A DNA stretch of 64,000 nucleotides from Bacillus sp. NP157. Lineage in GTDB: Bacteria > Pseudomonadota > Gammaproteobacteria > Xanthomonadales > Rhodanobacteraceae. The DNA lies in the NCBI GenBank assembly GCA_018889975.1, contig CP076546.1:1736001-1800000 (forward strand), written 5' to 3'. Positions 8,981 to 17,749 of this stretch are shown piece by piece. The translations under genes and the position numbers were made by a program. The notes under the pieces were generated by a model. The model did no database searches. It saw only the letters and a list, made by a program, of their open reading frames with translations, and was not told the DNA's origin. Position 1 is the first letter of the stretch; every line of letters begins with the position of its first letter.

Positions 8981-9759
8981 TCAAGGACGCCGCCGAACTC
9001 GCCGTGATGGCCGAGGCCGGGCGCCTGCTCGCCGAGGTGTTCCATCGGCTCGACCAATTGCCCCTGGAAGGCCGCAGCACGCTCGAACTCAACGACCTGG
9101 TCGAGCGAATGATCGTCGACGACCTGCACTCGCGGCCCGCCAGCAAGGGCCAGTACGGTTTCCCCTTCGTGTTGAACGCGTCGATCGACAACGTCGTCTG
9201 CCATGGCGTGCCCGCCGCCGGCGACGTGTTGCGCAACGGGCAAATCGTCAACCTCGACATCACCCTGGAAAAGAACGGCTACATCGCCGACTCGAGCACG
9301 ACCTACATGGTCGGCGACGTGTCCTATGCGGCACGCCGGCTGGTCCGCACGACCTACGAGGCCATGTGGAAAGGCATCGCCGCGGTACGCCCGGGTGCGC
9401 GGATGGGCGACATCGGCCATGCCATCGCACGGCACGCGCGAGCGAACGGCTACAGCGTCGTGAAGGAGTATTGCGGCCATGGCATCGGACGCGAGATGCA
9501 CGAGGATCCGCAGGTCCTGCACTACGGCCACCGCGGCACGGGCATCGAACTGCGCGAAGGCATGGTCTTCACCATCGAACCCATGCTCAACGAGGGCCGT
9601 GCGGCGATCGTCGCCGAGGATGGCGAGTGGCCGGTGTATACCCGCGACGGCAGCCTGTCGGCGCAGTTCGAACACACCATCGCGGTCACCCGGCACGGCG
9701 TTCGCGTGCTGACATTACGCCCGGATGAAGCGCCGCTGTGCGTGCTCGACGACGCCTAG
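8977..9759 (+). CDS. map: Type I methionine aminopeptidase, ParD-linked paralogue
   Basis: Removes the initiator methionine from nascent proteins. The 260-residue protein has all five metal ligands of the pita-bread fold: D94 (VNLDITLE), D105 (IADSS), H168 (CGHGIG), E201 (FTIEPM) and E232 (AQFEHTI), plus H76 in the NVVCHGVP motif. It lacks any zinc-finger extension. The ATG overlaps the stop of the ParD-like gene. A housekeeping map normally lies beside rpsB, so this is probably a second copy; pairing with a ParD-like gene is seen in other proteobacteria (recollection, not checked). Confidence 0.92.
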   Translation: MIKDAAELAVMAEAGRLLAEVFHRLDQLPLEGRSTLELNDLVERMIVDDLHSRPASKGQYGFPFVLNASIDNVVCHGVPAAGDVLRNGQIVNLDITLEKNGYIADSSTTYMVGDVSYAARRLVRTTYEAMWKGIAAVRPGARMGDIGHAIARHARANGYSVVKEYCGHGIGREMHEDPQVLHYGHRGTGIELREGMVFTIEPMLNEGRAAIVAEDGEWPVYTRDGSLSAQFEHTIAVTRHGVRVLTLRPDEAPLCVLDDA

Positions 9760-9762
9760 GCG

Positions 9763-10665
9763 TCAGCCTTTGCTCTTCTGGCTGAAGAGCACACTGCCGA
9801 GGATGATGGCCCCCGCCAGCGCCATGGTCGGGGTCAGCGCTTCGCCGAGGAACATCCACGCCCATGCCACGCCGAACAGCGGCACGAGGTAGGTCGACGT
9901 GGCCGCGCGCGGCGCACCGATCTTCTGGATCAGCCGGAAATAGAACGCATAGGCCAGGCCGGTCGACAGCACGCCCAGGGCCACCACGCATGCCCACGAC
10001 TTCGCCGGGATCGGCGCATCCGGCCAGGTCAGCCACGCCAACGGTGCCGTCAACAGCGTCGCACCGAGCAGGCAGCCCGCGGCAACGGCGGTGGGCGCGA
10101 TGTCCGAGAGGAATTTCCTGATCAGGTTCGCGGCCAGGCCGTAGCAGAACGAGGCCGCTGCGCCGGCGAGCGCCGCCGGTGCCACGTTCTCCCCGGCGGT
10201 CTTGCCGCTGGCGAGGATCACCACGCCGACGAAGCCCGCGACCAGCGCGATCGCCTTGCGCGTGCCGATCTTTTCGCCGAAGCCGACGAACGCCACCAGC
10301 GCGGCGAACAGCACGGTCATGCTGTTGGCGATGGCGCCGATGCCGGCCGGCGCGCGCTCGGCACCCCAGGCGAACAGGGTGAACGGGATCGCGGCGCTGA
10401 GGCCGCCAAGCAGCAACATCTTCCACAGATGCGCCGGCCGGATCGTGGCGCGGGCCCGCCACAGCAGCGGCAGCAGGATCACCGAGCCGAACGCGAGCCG
10501 CGTCGCCACCATCGGGAACGGCCCGAAATCCTTCGCGGCGATGCGCATGAACAGGAACGAGCCGCCCCAGATGGCACCGAGGGCGACCAGTTCGGCACCC
10601 GTACGCCAGTCACGCGTCTCGACGGGGGCAAGCGGTTCGGCAGGAGTCTGGGCAGCGGCGGACAT
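9763..10665 (-). CDS. EamA/DMT-superfamily transporter
   Basis: A 300-residue inner-membrane protein with ten predicted helices arranged as two EamA repeats of five (about residues 28-155 and 165-295). Characteristic segments are ALGAIWGGSFLFMRIA near the N-terminus and TSTYLVPLFGVAWAWMFLGE in the second repeat. Members export or import small metabolites such as amino acids or drugs; the substrate cannot be inferred. The gene is convergent with map, three bases apart, across a GACGCCTAGGCGTC palindrome. Confidence 0.9.
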   Translation of the reverse strand: MSAAAQTPAEPLAPVETRDWRTGAELVALGAIWGGSFLFMRIAAKDFGPFPMVATRLAFGSVILLPLLWRARATIRPAHLWKMLLLGGLSAAIPFTLFAWGAERAPAGIGAIANSMTVLFAALVAFVGFGEKIGTRKAIALVAGFVGVVILASGKTAGENVAPAALAGAAASFCYGLAANLIRKFLSDIAPTAVAAGCLLGATLLTAPLAWLTWPDAPIPAKSWACVVALGVLSTGLAYAFYFRLIQKIGAPRAATSTYLVPLFGVAWAWMFLGEALTPTMALAGAIILGSVLFSQKSKG

Positions 10666-10765
10666 GCGAACCTCACGGGAATCTGAAGCCCTATTGTGGC
10701 GGCTCCATCGCGGCGGGCAAGCGGAATGTTTGCACGGCAGGGTTTAAAACGGCTCAACCCGCGCG

Positions 10766-12598
10766 TTATTCCACGCCGACGAAACCGCCCGTCTGGTGTG
10801 CCCACAGCCGCGCATACAGGCCGCCGTGGGCAATCAGCTCGGCATGAGTGCCGGTCTCGACGATTGCGCCTTTCTCCATCACCACCAACCGGTCCATCCG
10901 CGCGATGGTCGACAACCGATGCGCGATCGCGATCACCGTCTTGCCCTGCATCAGCGTCTCCAGGCTTTCCTGGATCGCGGCTTCGGCCTCGGAATCCAGC
11001 GCCGAGGTCGCCTCGTCCATGACCAGGATCGGCGCATCCTTGAGCAGGACGCGGGCGATCGCGATGCGCTGGCGCTGGCCACCGGAGAGCTTCACGCCGC
11101 GCTCGCCCGCATGGGCGTCGTAGCCCGTGCGTCCTTCGCCGTCGGAAAGCAGCGGGACGAATTCGTCCGCCCTCGCCTTGCGCACCGCCTCGTCGAGTTC
11201 GGCGTCGGTGGCGTCGGGGCGGCCGTAGAGCAGGTTGTCGCGGATCGAACGATGCAGCAGCGAGGTGTCCTGGGTGACCACGCCGATCTGTGAGCGCAGC
11301 GATTCCTGGTTCACCCGGGAGATGTCCTGGCCATCGATGAAGATGTGGCCTTCCTCCAGGTCGTACAGGCGCAGCAGCACGTTGACCAGCGTGGACTTGC
11401 CCGCACCGGACGGACCGACGAGGCCGATCTTTTCGCCCGGACGCACGATCAGGTCGAGTCCACTGATGACGCCGCCGGCCTTGCCGTAATGGAAGTGGAT
11501 GTCGTCGAAGCGCACTTCGCCCTTGCTCACGCGCAGCGGCAACGCGTCCGGGCGATCGACCACGGTGCGCTCCTGCGAGATGGTGGTGATGCCATCCTGC
11601 ACGGTGCCGATGTTGTCGAAGATGCCGTTCACCACCCACATGATCCAGCCGGACATGTTGTTGATGCGGATGACCAGGCCCACCGCGAGGGCGACCTGGC
11701 CCGTGGACACCGTGCCCCGCACCCACAGCCACAGGGCCAGCGCACTGGTGCCGGCGATCAGCAGGCCATTGAGCGAGGTGATGGAGAAATCCATCGCCGT
11801 GATGATGCGGTTCTGCGCGCGCAGCCGGTCCGTCTGCTCGCTGATCGCTTCCTTCGCATAGCCCTCTTCGCGGTTGGTATGCGCGAAGAGCTTCAGCGTC
11901 ATGATGTTGCTGTAACCATCGACGATGCGGCCCATCAGCTTCGAGCGGGCCTCGGAGGCATGCCACGAACGCTCCTTCACCCGCGGCACGAAGAACACCA
12001 GCATGCCGACGTAGCCACCGATCCAGAGCACCAGCGGCAAGGCCAGCCAGACGTCGGCCTTGGCGAACAGGTAGATCGACGTGCCTGCATACACCGAGAC
12101 GTACCACATGGCGTCGACGACCTGCACCGCGGACTCACGCAGCGACGGGCCCGTCTGCATGATGCGGTTGGCCAGGCGGCCGGCGAAATCGTTCTGGAAA
12201 AACGCCAGGCTCTGCTTCAGCACGTAACGATGCTGCTGCCAGCGGATCATCGCCGTGAGGCCGGGGTTGATCGCCTGGTTCACTAGCAGGTCGTGCACGC
12301 CGATCGCCACCGGCCGCAGGATCACCACGACGAACGCCATCCACAGCAGCGTGTGCAGGTGGGTCTGGAAGAACACGGCGGCGGGGGTCTTCTGCGCCAT
12401 GTCGACCACGCGGCCGAGGAAGTCGAACAGCGCGACCTCGATCAGCGCCACGCCGAGGCCGAAGACCAGCGCGACGACGAAGAGCCTCCAGACCTGGCGC
12501 AGGTAGTAAGCGTAGAAACGCACGACGGTCTTGGGCGGCGCCTTGTCGGGGGCATCGCGGAAGATGTCGATCAGGGATTCGAACCAACGGAAGATCAT
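10766..12598 (-). CDS. ABC exporter, fused permease and ATPase
   Basis: A 610-residue half-transporter. The N-terminal 350 residues hold six membrane helices of a type IV exporter, and the C-terminal ATPase has Walker A GPSGAGKST (about 394-402), signature LSGGQRQR (about 504), Walker [13 protein letters not shown] and the IAHRLSTIA H-loop. It would act as a homodimer. Relatives are MsbA-like and multidrug exporters; the substrate is not evident. The ATG at 12598 is preferred; the frame stays open upstream through a REP element, and that extension is not credible. Confidence 0.92.
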   Translation of the reverse strand: MIFRWFESLIDIFRDAPDKAPPKTVVRFYAYYLRQVWRLFVVALVFGLGVALIEVALFDFLGRVVDMAQKTPAAVFFQTHLHTLLWMAFVVVILRPVAIGVHDLLVNQAINPGLTAMIRWQQHRYVLKQSLAFFQNDFAGRLANRIMQTGPSLRESAVQVVDAMWYVSVYAGTSIYLFAKADVWLALPLVLWIGGYVGMLVFFVPRVKERSWHASEARSKLMGRIVDGYSNIMTLKLFAHTNREEGYAKEAISEQTDRLRAQNRIITAMDFSITSLNGLLIAGTSALALWLWVRGTVSTGQVALAVGLVIRINNMSGWIMWVVNGIFDNIGTVQDGITTISQERTVVDRPDALPLRVSKGEVRFDDIHFHYGKAGGVISGLDLIVRPGEKIGLVGPSGAGKSTLVNVLLRLYDLEEGHIFIDGQDISRVNQESLRSQIGVVTQDTSLLHRSIRDNLLYGRPDATDAELDEAVRKARADEFVPLLSDGEGRTGYDAHAGERGVKLSGGQRQRIAIARVLLKDAPILVMDEATSALDSEAEAAIQESLETLMQGKTVIAIAHRLSTIARMDRLVVMEKGAIVETGTHAELIAHGGLYARLWAHQTGGFVGVE

Positions 12599-12666
12599 TC
12601 GCCTATTGTAGGCCGGCGGGGTGTCGGCTGCATGTCGGCGACTGTTTTTCGTCCGGGCCATCCGGT

Positions 12667-12687
12667 CGCGCGCAGGCGCGCTCCTAC
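12667..12687 (-). repeat. Single REP-like element
   Basis: One copy of the GTAGGAGCGCGCC-type unit on the minus strand. Its first TAG is the stop codon of the Pr6Pr gene (12684-12686). Confidence 0.9.
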
Positions 12688-13307
12688 AGGGGGAGTTTGC
12701 GGTCGGCCGCGACGAGGGTGAGACCGAGCAGCAGGAAAAGCAGGCCCACGCCGGCGGCATTCAGCATTACCTGCAGGTAGCCAAGCTGGCCCACGTCCAT
12801 GAACGGATAGGGATATTGGCCGGTGACGGCGCCGCGGGCGAAGGTCCAGGCAGCGAACAAGGCCGGGAACAGGAGCCAGCGCAGCGCATCGCCCCAGCGC
12901 AAGGCGCGATGGCCGGGCGACAGCGCCCACCACGCGACGTACAGCACCGGCACCACGTAGTGCAGCGCCCGGTCAGCCCACAGCTGCGGCCCTTGCGGCT
13001 GCCACAGGTGCTGCAGCAGCGTGGCGTAGACCAGGCAGGTGACCGTGATCGACAGCGCCGCCAGCCCGCGCATGCGCGGGCCACGCCACCAGCGCAGTAC
13101 CGCCCAGCCACCCCCGGTCGCCGCGCTACCGGCGACGAAGGCCACCAGCAGGTTCGACAGGATGGTGAAGAAGCTGAGGAAGGCGACCGTGGTGGCGAGC
13201 GTCGGCGACGGCCAGGCCATCAGCCAGTACTGCAGGAGCAGCGCCGACCAGGCCATGGCCGCGACGACCACGGCGAACAGGTTGGAGAAAGCGGCACGTC
13301 GAGACAT
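12684..13307 (-). CDS. Pr6Pr-family membrane protein
   Basis: A 207-residue protein with six predicted membrane helices. Segments FFTILSNLLVAFVAG, YATLLQHLWQPQG and HYVVPVLYVAWW match the bacterial Pr6Pr/FAR-17a-like membrane family, whose function is unknown. The last residues are followed by a TAG that belongs to the adjoining REP element, so the present C-terminus may have been set by REP insertion. Confidence 0.8.
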   Translation of the reverse strand: MSRRAAFSNLFAVVVAAMAWSALLLQYWLMAWPSPTLATTVAFLSFFTILSNLLVAFVAGSAATGGGWAVLRWWRGPRMRGLAALSITVTCLVYATLLQHLWQPQGPQLWADRALHYVVPVLYVAWWALSPGHRALRWGDALRWLLFPALFAAWTFARGAVTGQYPYPFMDVGQLGYLQVMLNAAGVGLLFLLLGLTLVAADRKLPL

Positions 13308-13318
13308 GCCGCCAAGTA

Positions 13319-15250
13319 TCAGCGAGGCCAGCCGTTATTGGAACGGTCGCGATCGGGCACCTTGTGGTCCGGATCGATCACCGCCGCCACGATCTTGCGA
13401 TCGCCGGGCACGCTCACGTCGAAGCTCTTGTGCTGCTGCCAGGTTTCGACCGGGATGCGGATGTCGCGGGTGGTCTTGTCGTCGAAGGTCACCCGCAGCG
13501 TCGCCGGCATCACCAGCTGGTCGCGATTCTCGATCGTCACGACCGCGCCCTGCACCTTGGTCACGGCAAGGTCGAGCTGCCAGTTGTTGGCATACCAGCC
13601 GCGCCAGAACCAGCCGAGGTCCTCGCCCGCCTCGCTCTCCATCAGGCGGAAGAAGTCCGACGGCGTGGGGTGCCTGTACGCCCAGGTGGCGATGTACTTG
13701 CGGAACGCCGGGTCGAAACGCTCCGGACCGATGATCTCTTCGCGCAGCAACACCAACCCGAGCGCCGCCTTGTAATAGGTCGCCGGGTGGCGGTACTTCT
13801 CCTTGACCATGTCCGCACCCATCAGCAGGCTCGGCGCATCCTGGTCGGCCAGCAGCGGCAGGATGCCGTCCACCGGGTTGCCACCCTTGGGCGCGTACTC
13901 GCCGTCGCGCTTGGGGCCGAACTCGCCGTGGTTGAAGGCGTCCATCTCGTAGACGTCGATGAAGGTGTTGAAGCCTTCGTCCATCCACGCGTTACGCCGC
14001 TCGTCGCTGCCGACGATCATCGGGAACCACGTATGGCCGATCTCGTGCGCGGTCACCATGTGCAGGGGCTTGGCCGGCGCCTTGCTGGGATCGAATACGA
14101 TGCCCGGGTATTCCATGCCGCTGGCCGCCGAGCCGCCTTCGTTGATCGCGACCGGATAGGGATACGGGTACCACTTCTGCGAGAAGTGCTCGACCGACGC
14201 CTTCATGAATTCGGTCGAACGACCCCACAGCGCGGGCGTCGCGCTCTCCACCGGATACACCGACATCGCCAGCGCTTTCTTGCCCTCGGGCAGGTTGATC
14301 CGCGCGGCGTCCCACACGTAGGCCGTGGACGCGCCGAAGGCGACGTCACGGGTGTCGTGCATGCGGAACTTCCACGTCAGCGTGCCGCCCTGCTTCGGCC
14401 GGCTCACCGGCTTCGCCACCTCGTCGGGGGCCAGGATCATGACGGTCGCATCGCTGTCGCGCGCCTTGGCCAGACGCTGCTGCTGCGTCTTCGTCAGCAC
14501 GTCTTCGGGGTTCACCAGTTCGCCCGAACCGGCGACGATCATGTCCGACGGCACGGTGATGGCGTAATTGAAGTCGCCGTATTCGAGGTAAAACTCGCTG
14601 TTGAGATAGGGCGCGGTATCCCAGCCGCGCTGGTCGTCATAGACGCACAGCCGCGGGTACCACTGGGCCATCTCATAGATGTTGCCGTTCTTCGACGGAT
14701 CGAAGCCGGTGCGGCCGCCGAAGTTGCCCGGCAGGTCGTAAGAATATTCGATCGTGACGTCGACCCTGCCGCCCTTCGCCTTCAGCGTTTCCGGCAAGCG
14801 CACCTGCATGCGCGTGTCGGAGACCACGTAGGTGGCCTTGAGCGCCTTGCTGCCCTCGCCCACCGTGACCGACGCGATGCGATAGCCATCGGTGTGGCGC
14901 GTTTCGCCACGGTCGCCGGTGAAGTTTCCGCGCGCATCCGCGGTGAAGCGGTTCTCGTCCAGCTGCAGCCAGAGCACGTCCAGCGCGTCCGGGCTGTTGT
15001 TCGTGTAATGGATCGTGGCCTTGCCGACGAGGGTGTTCTTCACCGGATCCAGCGTCGCCGCCAGGTCGTAATCCGCGCGGTTCTGCCAGAACAGCGGCCC
15101 GGGCATGCCGCTGCCGGAACGGTAGGCGTTGACCGTCTGCGGGTAGGTGAACGGGGCGAAGGTCTCGCGCGGATCAAACGTTCCGGCGGTGGCGGCGACC
15201 GACGTCGCGAGGGCCAGGCCAGCCAGGGTGAAGCGGACGGTGCGATTCAT
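13319..15250 (-). CDS. M1-family metallopeptidase
   Basis: A 643-residue exported zinc peptidase. A signal peptide ending VAATAG is followed by an M1-type beta domain and a thermolysin-like catalytic domain with H402-E-I-G-H406 and E425 (NAWMDEG) at the canonical HExxH-18-E spacing. The exopeptidase motif GxMEN of aminopeptidases appears here as ASGMEYPG, a change typical of the subgroup of secreted bacterial M1 relatives. It probably trims peptides in the periplasm or outside. The start is ATG 15250; upstream in-frame codons lack signal-peptide character. Confidence 0.9.
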   Translation of the reverse strand: MNRTVRFTLAGLALATSVAATAGTFDPRETFAPFTYPQTVNAYRSGSGMPGPLFWQNRADYDLAATLDPVKNTLVGKATIHYTNNSPDALDVLWLQLDENRFTADARGNFTGDRGETRHTDGYRIASVTVGEGSKALKATYVVSDTRMQVRLPETLKAKGGRVDVTIEYSYDLPGNFGGRTGFDPSKNGNIYEMAQWYPRLCVYDDQRGWDTAPYLNSEFYLEYGDFNYAITVPSDMIVAGSGELVNPEDVLTKTQQQRLAKARDSDATVMILAPDEVAKPVSRPKQGGTLTWKFRMHDTRDVAFGASTAYVWDAARINLPEGKKALAMSVYPVESATPALWGRSTEFMKASVEHFSQKWYPYPYPVAINEGGSAASGMEYPGIVFDPSKAPAKPLHMVTAHEIGHTWFPMIVGSDERRNAWMDEGFNTFIDVYEMDAFNHGEFGPKRDGEYAPKGGNPVDGILPLLADQDAPSLLMGADMVKEKYRHPATYYKAALGLVLLREEIIGPERFDPAFRKYIATWAYRHPTPSDFFRLMESEAGEDLGWFWRGWYANNWQLDLAVTKVQGAVVTIENRDQLVMPATLRVTFDDKTTRDIRIPVETWQQHKSFDVSVPGDRKIVAAVIDPDHKVPDRDRSNNGWPR

Positions 15251-15392
15251 GGGGACGCTCGTGGGACGACTTCGGCAGACTACCTGCGCCACGGCCGACA
15301 CCCCAACCGTGCCGGAAGTAACGGACCCCGCCCTGGCGTGACGAAATCTTGCCAACCGGGGCGGCATCATCGGCGGATCGCCACGAGAGGAC

Positions 15393-16361
15393 ATGCCGAT
15401 GGGATTGCTGGTCGATGGCCGCTGGACCGACGCGGGCTACGACACCGCCGGGTCCGGTGGGCGCTTCGAGCGTGAGCCCACGCGCTTCCGCCACTGGATC
15501 ACGCCCGACGGCGCCCCCGGCCCCACGGGGGCAGGCGGCTTTCGCGCCGAGCCAGGGCGCTACCATCTCTACGTCGCCCGCGCCTGCCCATGGGCGCATC
15601 GCACGACGATCTTCCGCGCGCTCAAGGGCCTGGACGAAATGATCGGCCTGTCGGTGACGCACTGGCTGATGGGCGACGAGGGCTGGACTTTCGAACCCGC
15701 CGAAGGCGTGGTGCCTGACGAGGTCAACGGCGCGGCGACCGTCCACGCGCTTTACCAGCTCGCCGATCCGGCGGTTTCGGGACGCGCCTCGGTGCCCGTG
15801 CTGTGGGACACGCAGCGCAGGACCATCGTGAGCAACGAATCGGCGGACATCATCCGCATGTTCAACAGCGCTTTCGACGAGGTCGGCGCACGACGCGGCG
15901 ACTTCTATCCCGAGGCGCTGCGCAACGAGATCGACGGCTACAACGAACGCATTTACGACACGCTCAACAATGGCGTGTACAAGGCCGGGTTCGCCAGCAC
16001 GCAGGAAGCCCACGACGAAGCGATCGCACCGCTGTTCGCCACGCTGGACTGGCTGGAGATGCACCTGGCCAGCCGACGCTACCTGTGTGGCGACCACCCG
16101 ACCGAAGCGGACTGGCGCCTGTTCACCACCCTGCTCCGTTTCGATGTCGTGTACCACGGCCACTTCAAGTGCAACGTGCGCCGGATCATCGACTATCCCG
16201 CCCTCTGGGCATACACACGGGCGCTCTACCAGGAGCCCGGCGTGCGCGAAACGGTCGACTTCGGGCACATCAAGAAGCACTATTACCTGAGCCATCCGTG
16301 GCTGGACCCCACGCGGATCGTTCCCGTGGGGCCGGATATCGACTTCGAGGCCCCGCCCTAG
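15393..16361 (+). CDS. yqjG: Glutathionyl-hydroquinone reductase (Xi-class GST)
   Basis: Cytoplasmic enzyme that removes glutathione from glutathionyl-hydroquinones. The 322-residue protein has the thioredoxin-like motif VARACPWAHR with the catalytic Cys at residue 65, the N-terminal extension of this class, and the C-terminal YLCGDHPTEADWRLFTTLLRFD and HFKCN segments that are strongly conserved in YqjG/ECM4 proteins. A GAGAGG sequence precedes ATG 15393. Assignment to the class is firm; the natural quinone substrate is not known. Confidence 0.93.
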   Translation: MPMGLLVDGRWTDAGYDTAGSGGRFEREPTRFRHWITPDGAPGPTGAGGFRAEPGRYHLYVARACPWAHRTTIFRALKGLDEMIGLSVTHWLMGDEGWTFEPAEGVVPDEVNGAATVHALYQLADPAVSGRASVPVLWDTQRRTIVSNESADIIRMFNSAFDEVGARRGDFYPEALRNEIDGYNERIYDTLNNGVYKAGFASTQEAHDEAIAPLFATLDWLEMHLASRRYLCGDHPTEADWRLFTTLLRFDVVYHGHFKCNVRRIIDYPALWAYTRALYQEPGVRETVDFGHIKKHYYLSHPWLDPTRIVPVGPDIDFEAPP

Positions 16362-16444
16362 GTCGATCTCATCCGTTGGTATGACTTGCATCCGGCGCGG
16401 ACAGCCGCATATTCCCCAAGATGATTCCCACGAGGACCCCACGC

Positions 16445-17449
16445 ATGAAAATCGGTTTGATTGGTCTGGGCCGCATGGGCGGTAACATCGCCCGCCGGCT
16501 CATGAGGGATGGTCACCAGACCGTCGTCTATGACACCAGCGCCGATGCGCGCGCCGCCCTGGCGAAGGACGGCGGCGAAGCCGTCGATTCGATCGAAGCC
16601 ATGGTCCAGGCCCTGCCCTCGCCGAAGGCGATCTGGGTGATGCTGCCGGCCGGTGAAATCACCGAGGCGACGATCCAGAAGCTGTCCGGCCTGCTCGGCA
16701 AGGACGACATCATCATTGACGGCGGCAACACCTTCTACAAGGACGACGCCCGCCGCGGCAAGGAGCTCGCGCAGAAGGGCATCCACTACGTCGACGTCGG
16801 CACGTCCGGCGGCGTGTGGGGCCTGGATCGCGGCTACTGCATGATGATCGGCGGCGACAAGCCGACCGTCGACCACCTCGACCCGATCTTCAAGACGCTT
16901 GCCCCGGGCGCCGGTGACATCCCGCGCACCGAGAGCCGCGACGGCCGCGACCCGCGCGTCGAGAATGGCTATATGCACGCTGGCCCTGCCGGCGCCGGCC
17001 ACTTCGTCAAGATGATCCACAACGGCATCGAGTACGGCATGATGCAGTCGTTCGCGGAAGGCTTCGATATCCTGAAGAACCGCAACGCCGACTTCCTCCC
17101 GGAGCACGAGCGTTACGACCTGGACATGGCCGACATCGCCGAAGTCTGGCGCCGTGGCAGCGTCGTCTCGTCGTGGCTGCTCGACCTCACCGCCAGCGCG
17201 CTGGCGAAGGGTTCGGAGCTGGATAACTACTCCGGCTACGTCAACGACTCGGGCGAAGGCCGCTGGACGGTCAACGCCGCCATCGAAGAAGCCGTGCCGG
17301 CCGAGGTGCTCACCAGCGCCCTGTTCGCCCGCTTCCGCTCGCGCCAGGACCACACCTACGCCGAGCGCCTGCTCTCGGCCATGCGCATGGGCTTCGGCGG
17401 CCACGTCGAAGGCCGCGGCAAGCCGCCGGCCGAAGGCGAACACTCGTAA
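16445..17449 (+). CDS. gnd: 6-phosphogluconate dehydrogenase, short decarboxylating type
   Basis: Oxidatively decarboxylates 6-phosphogluconate to ribulose 5-phosphate. At 334 residues it is the short type, often NAD-dependent, rather than the 470-residue NADP form. The Rossmann start [40 protein letters not shown] and the catalytic [17 protein letters not shown] with Lys and His-Asn are visible. ATG 16445 gives the exact Rossmann start. The REP tandem array begins 10 bp after the stop. Confidence 0.93.
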   Translation: MKIGLIGLGRMGGNIARRLMRDGHQTVVYDTSADARAALAKDGGEAVDSIEAMVQALPSPKAIWVMLPAGEITEATIQKLSGLLGKDDIIIDGGNTFYKDDARRGKELAQKGIHYVDVGTSGGVWGLDRGYCMMIGGDKPTVDHLDPIFKTLAPGAGDIPRTESRDGRDPRVENGYMHAGPAGAGHFVKMIHNGIEYGMMQSFAEGFDILKNRNADFLPEHERYDLDMADIAEVWRRGSVVSSWLLDLTASALAKGSELDNYSGYVNDSGEGRWTVNAAIEEAVPAEVLTSALFARFRSRQDHTYAERLLSAMRMGFGGHVEGRGKPPAEGEHS

Positions 17450-17459
17450 AGCAACACCT

Positions 17460-17749
17460 GTAGGAGCGCGCCTGCGCGCGAATGGGGCTAGGGAAAAGCT
17501 CCCATTCGTGCGCAGGCGTGCTCCTAAATTGTTTTTTTGGGGTGTTTCGCTTACCCCATTCGCGCGCAGGCGCGCTCCTACATTGTTCTTATGGGGCGTT
17601 TCGTATTTGCCCCATTCGCGCGCAGGCGCGCTCCTACATTGTTCTTATGGGGCGTTTCGTATTTGCCCCATTCGCGCGCAGGCGCGCTCCTACATTGTTC
17701 TTATGGGGCGTTTCGTATTTGCCCCATTCGCGCGCAGGCGCGCTCCTAC
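17460..17749. repeat. REP pair followed by a 56-bp tandem REP array
   Basis: A forward REP at 17460 is followed by a degenerate inverse copy, then by four head-to-tail units of 56 bp: 17525-17580 (imperfect), 17581-17636, 17637-17692 and 17693-17748 (the last three identical apart from the final base or two). Each unit consists of a spacer with CATTGTTCTTATGGGG and one reverse-orientation REP. The final REP supplies the stop codon of the CDF gene. The high identity points to recent tandem expansion. Confidence 0.95.

Noticed and set aside
9750-9766. Perfect palindrome GACGCCTAGGCGTC at the end of map considered as a terminator
   Set aside because: No loop and no T run; it spans the stop codon and may be chance or a weak bidirectional signal.
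12599-12760. Longer N-terminus for the ABC exporter
   Set aside because: The extension reads through a REP (CRSAPARD) and lacks similarity to exporters; the ATG at 12598 fits the family.
17525-17749. Regular repeat array considered as a CRISPR
   Set aside because: The spacers are identical and the whole 56-bp unit repeats; the repeat is the chromosomal REP; no cas gene is near.
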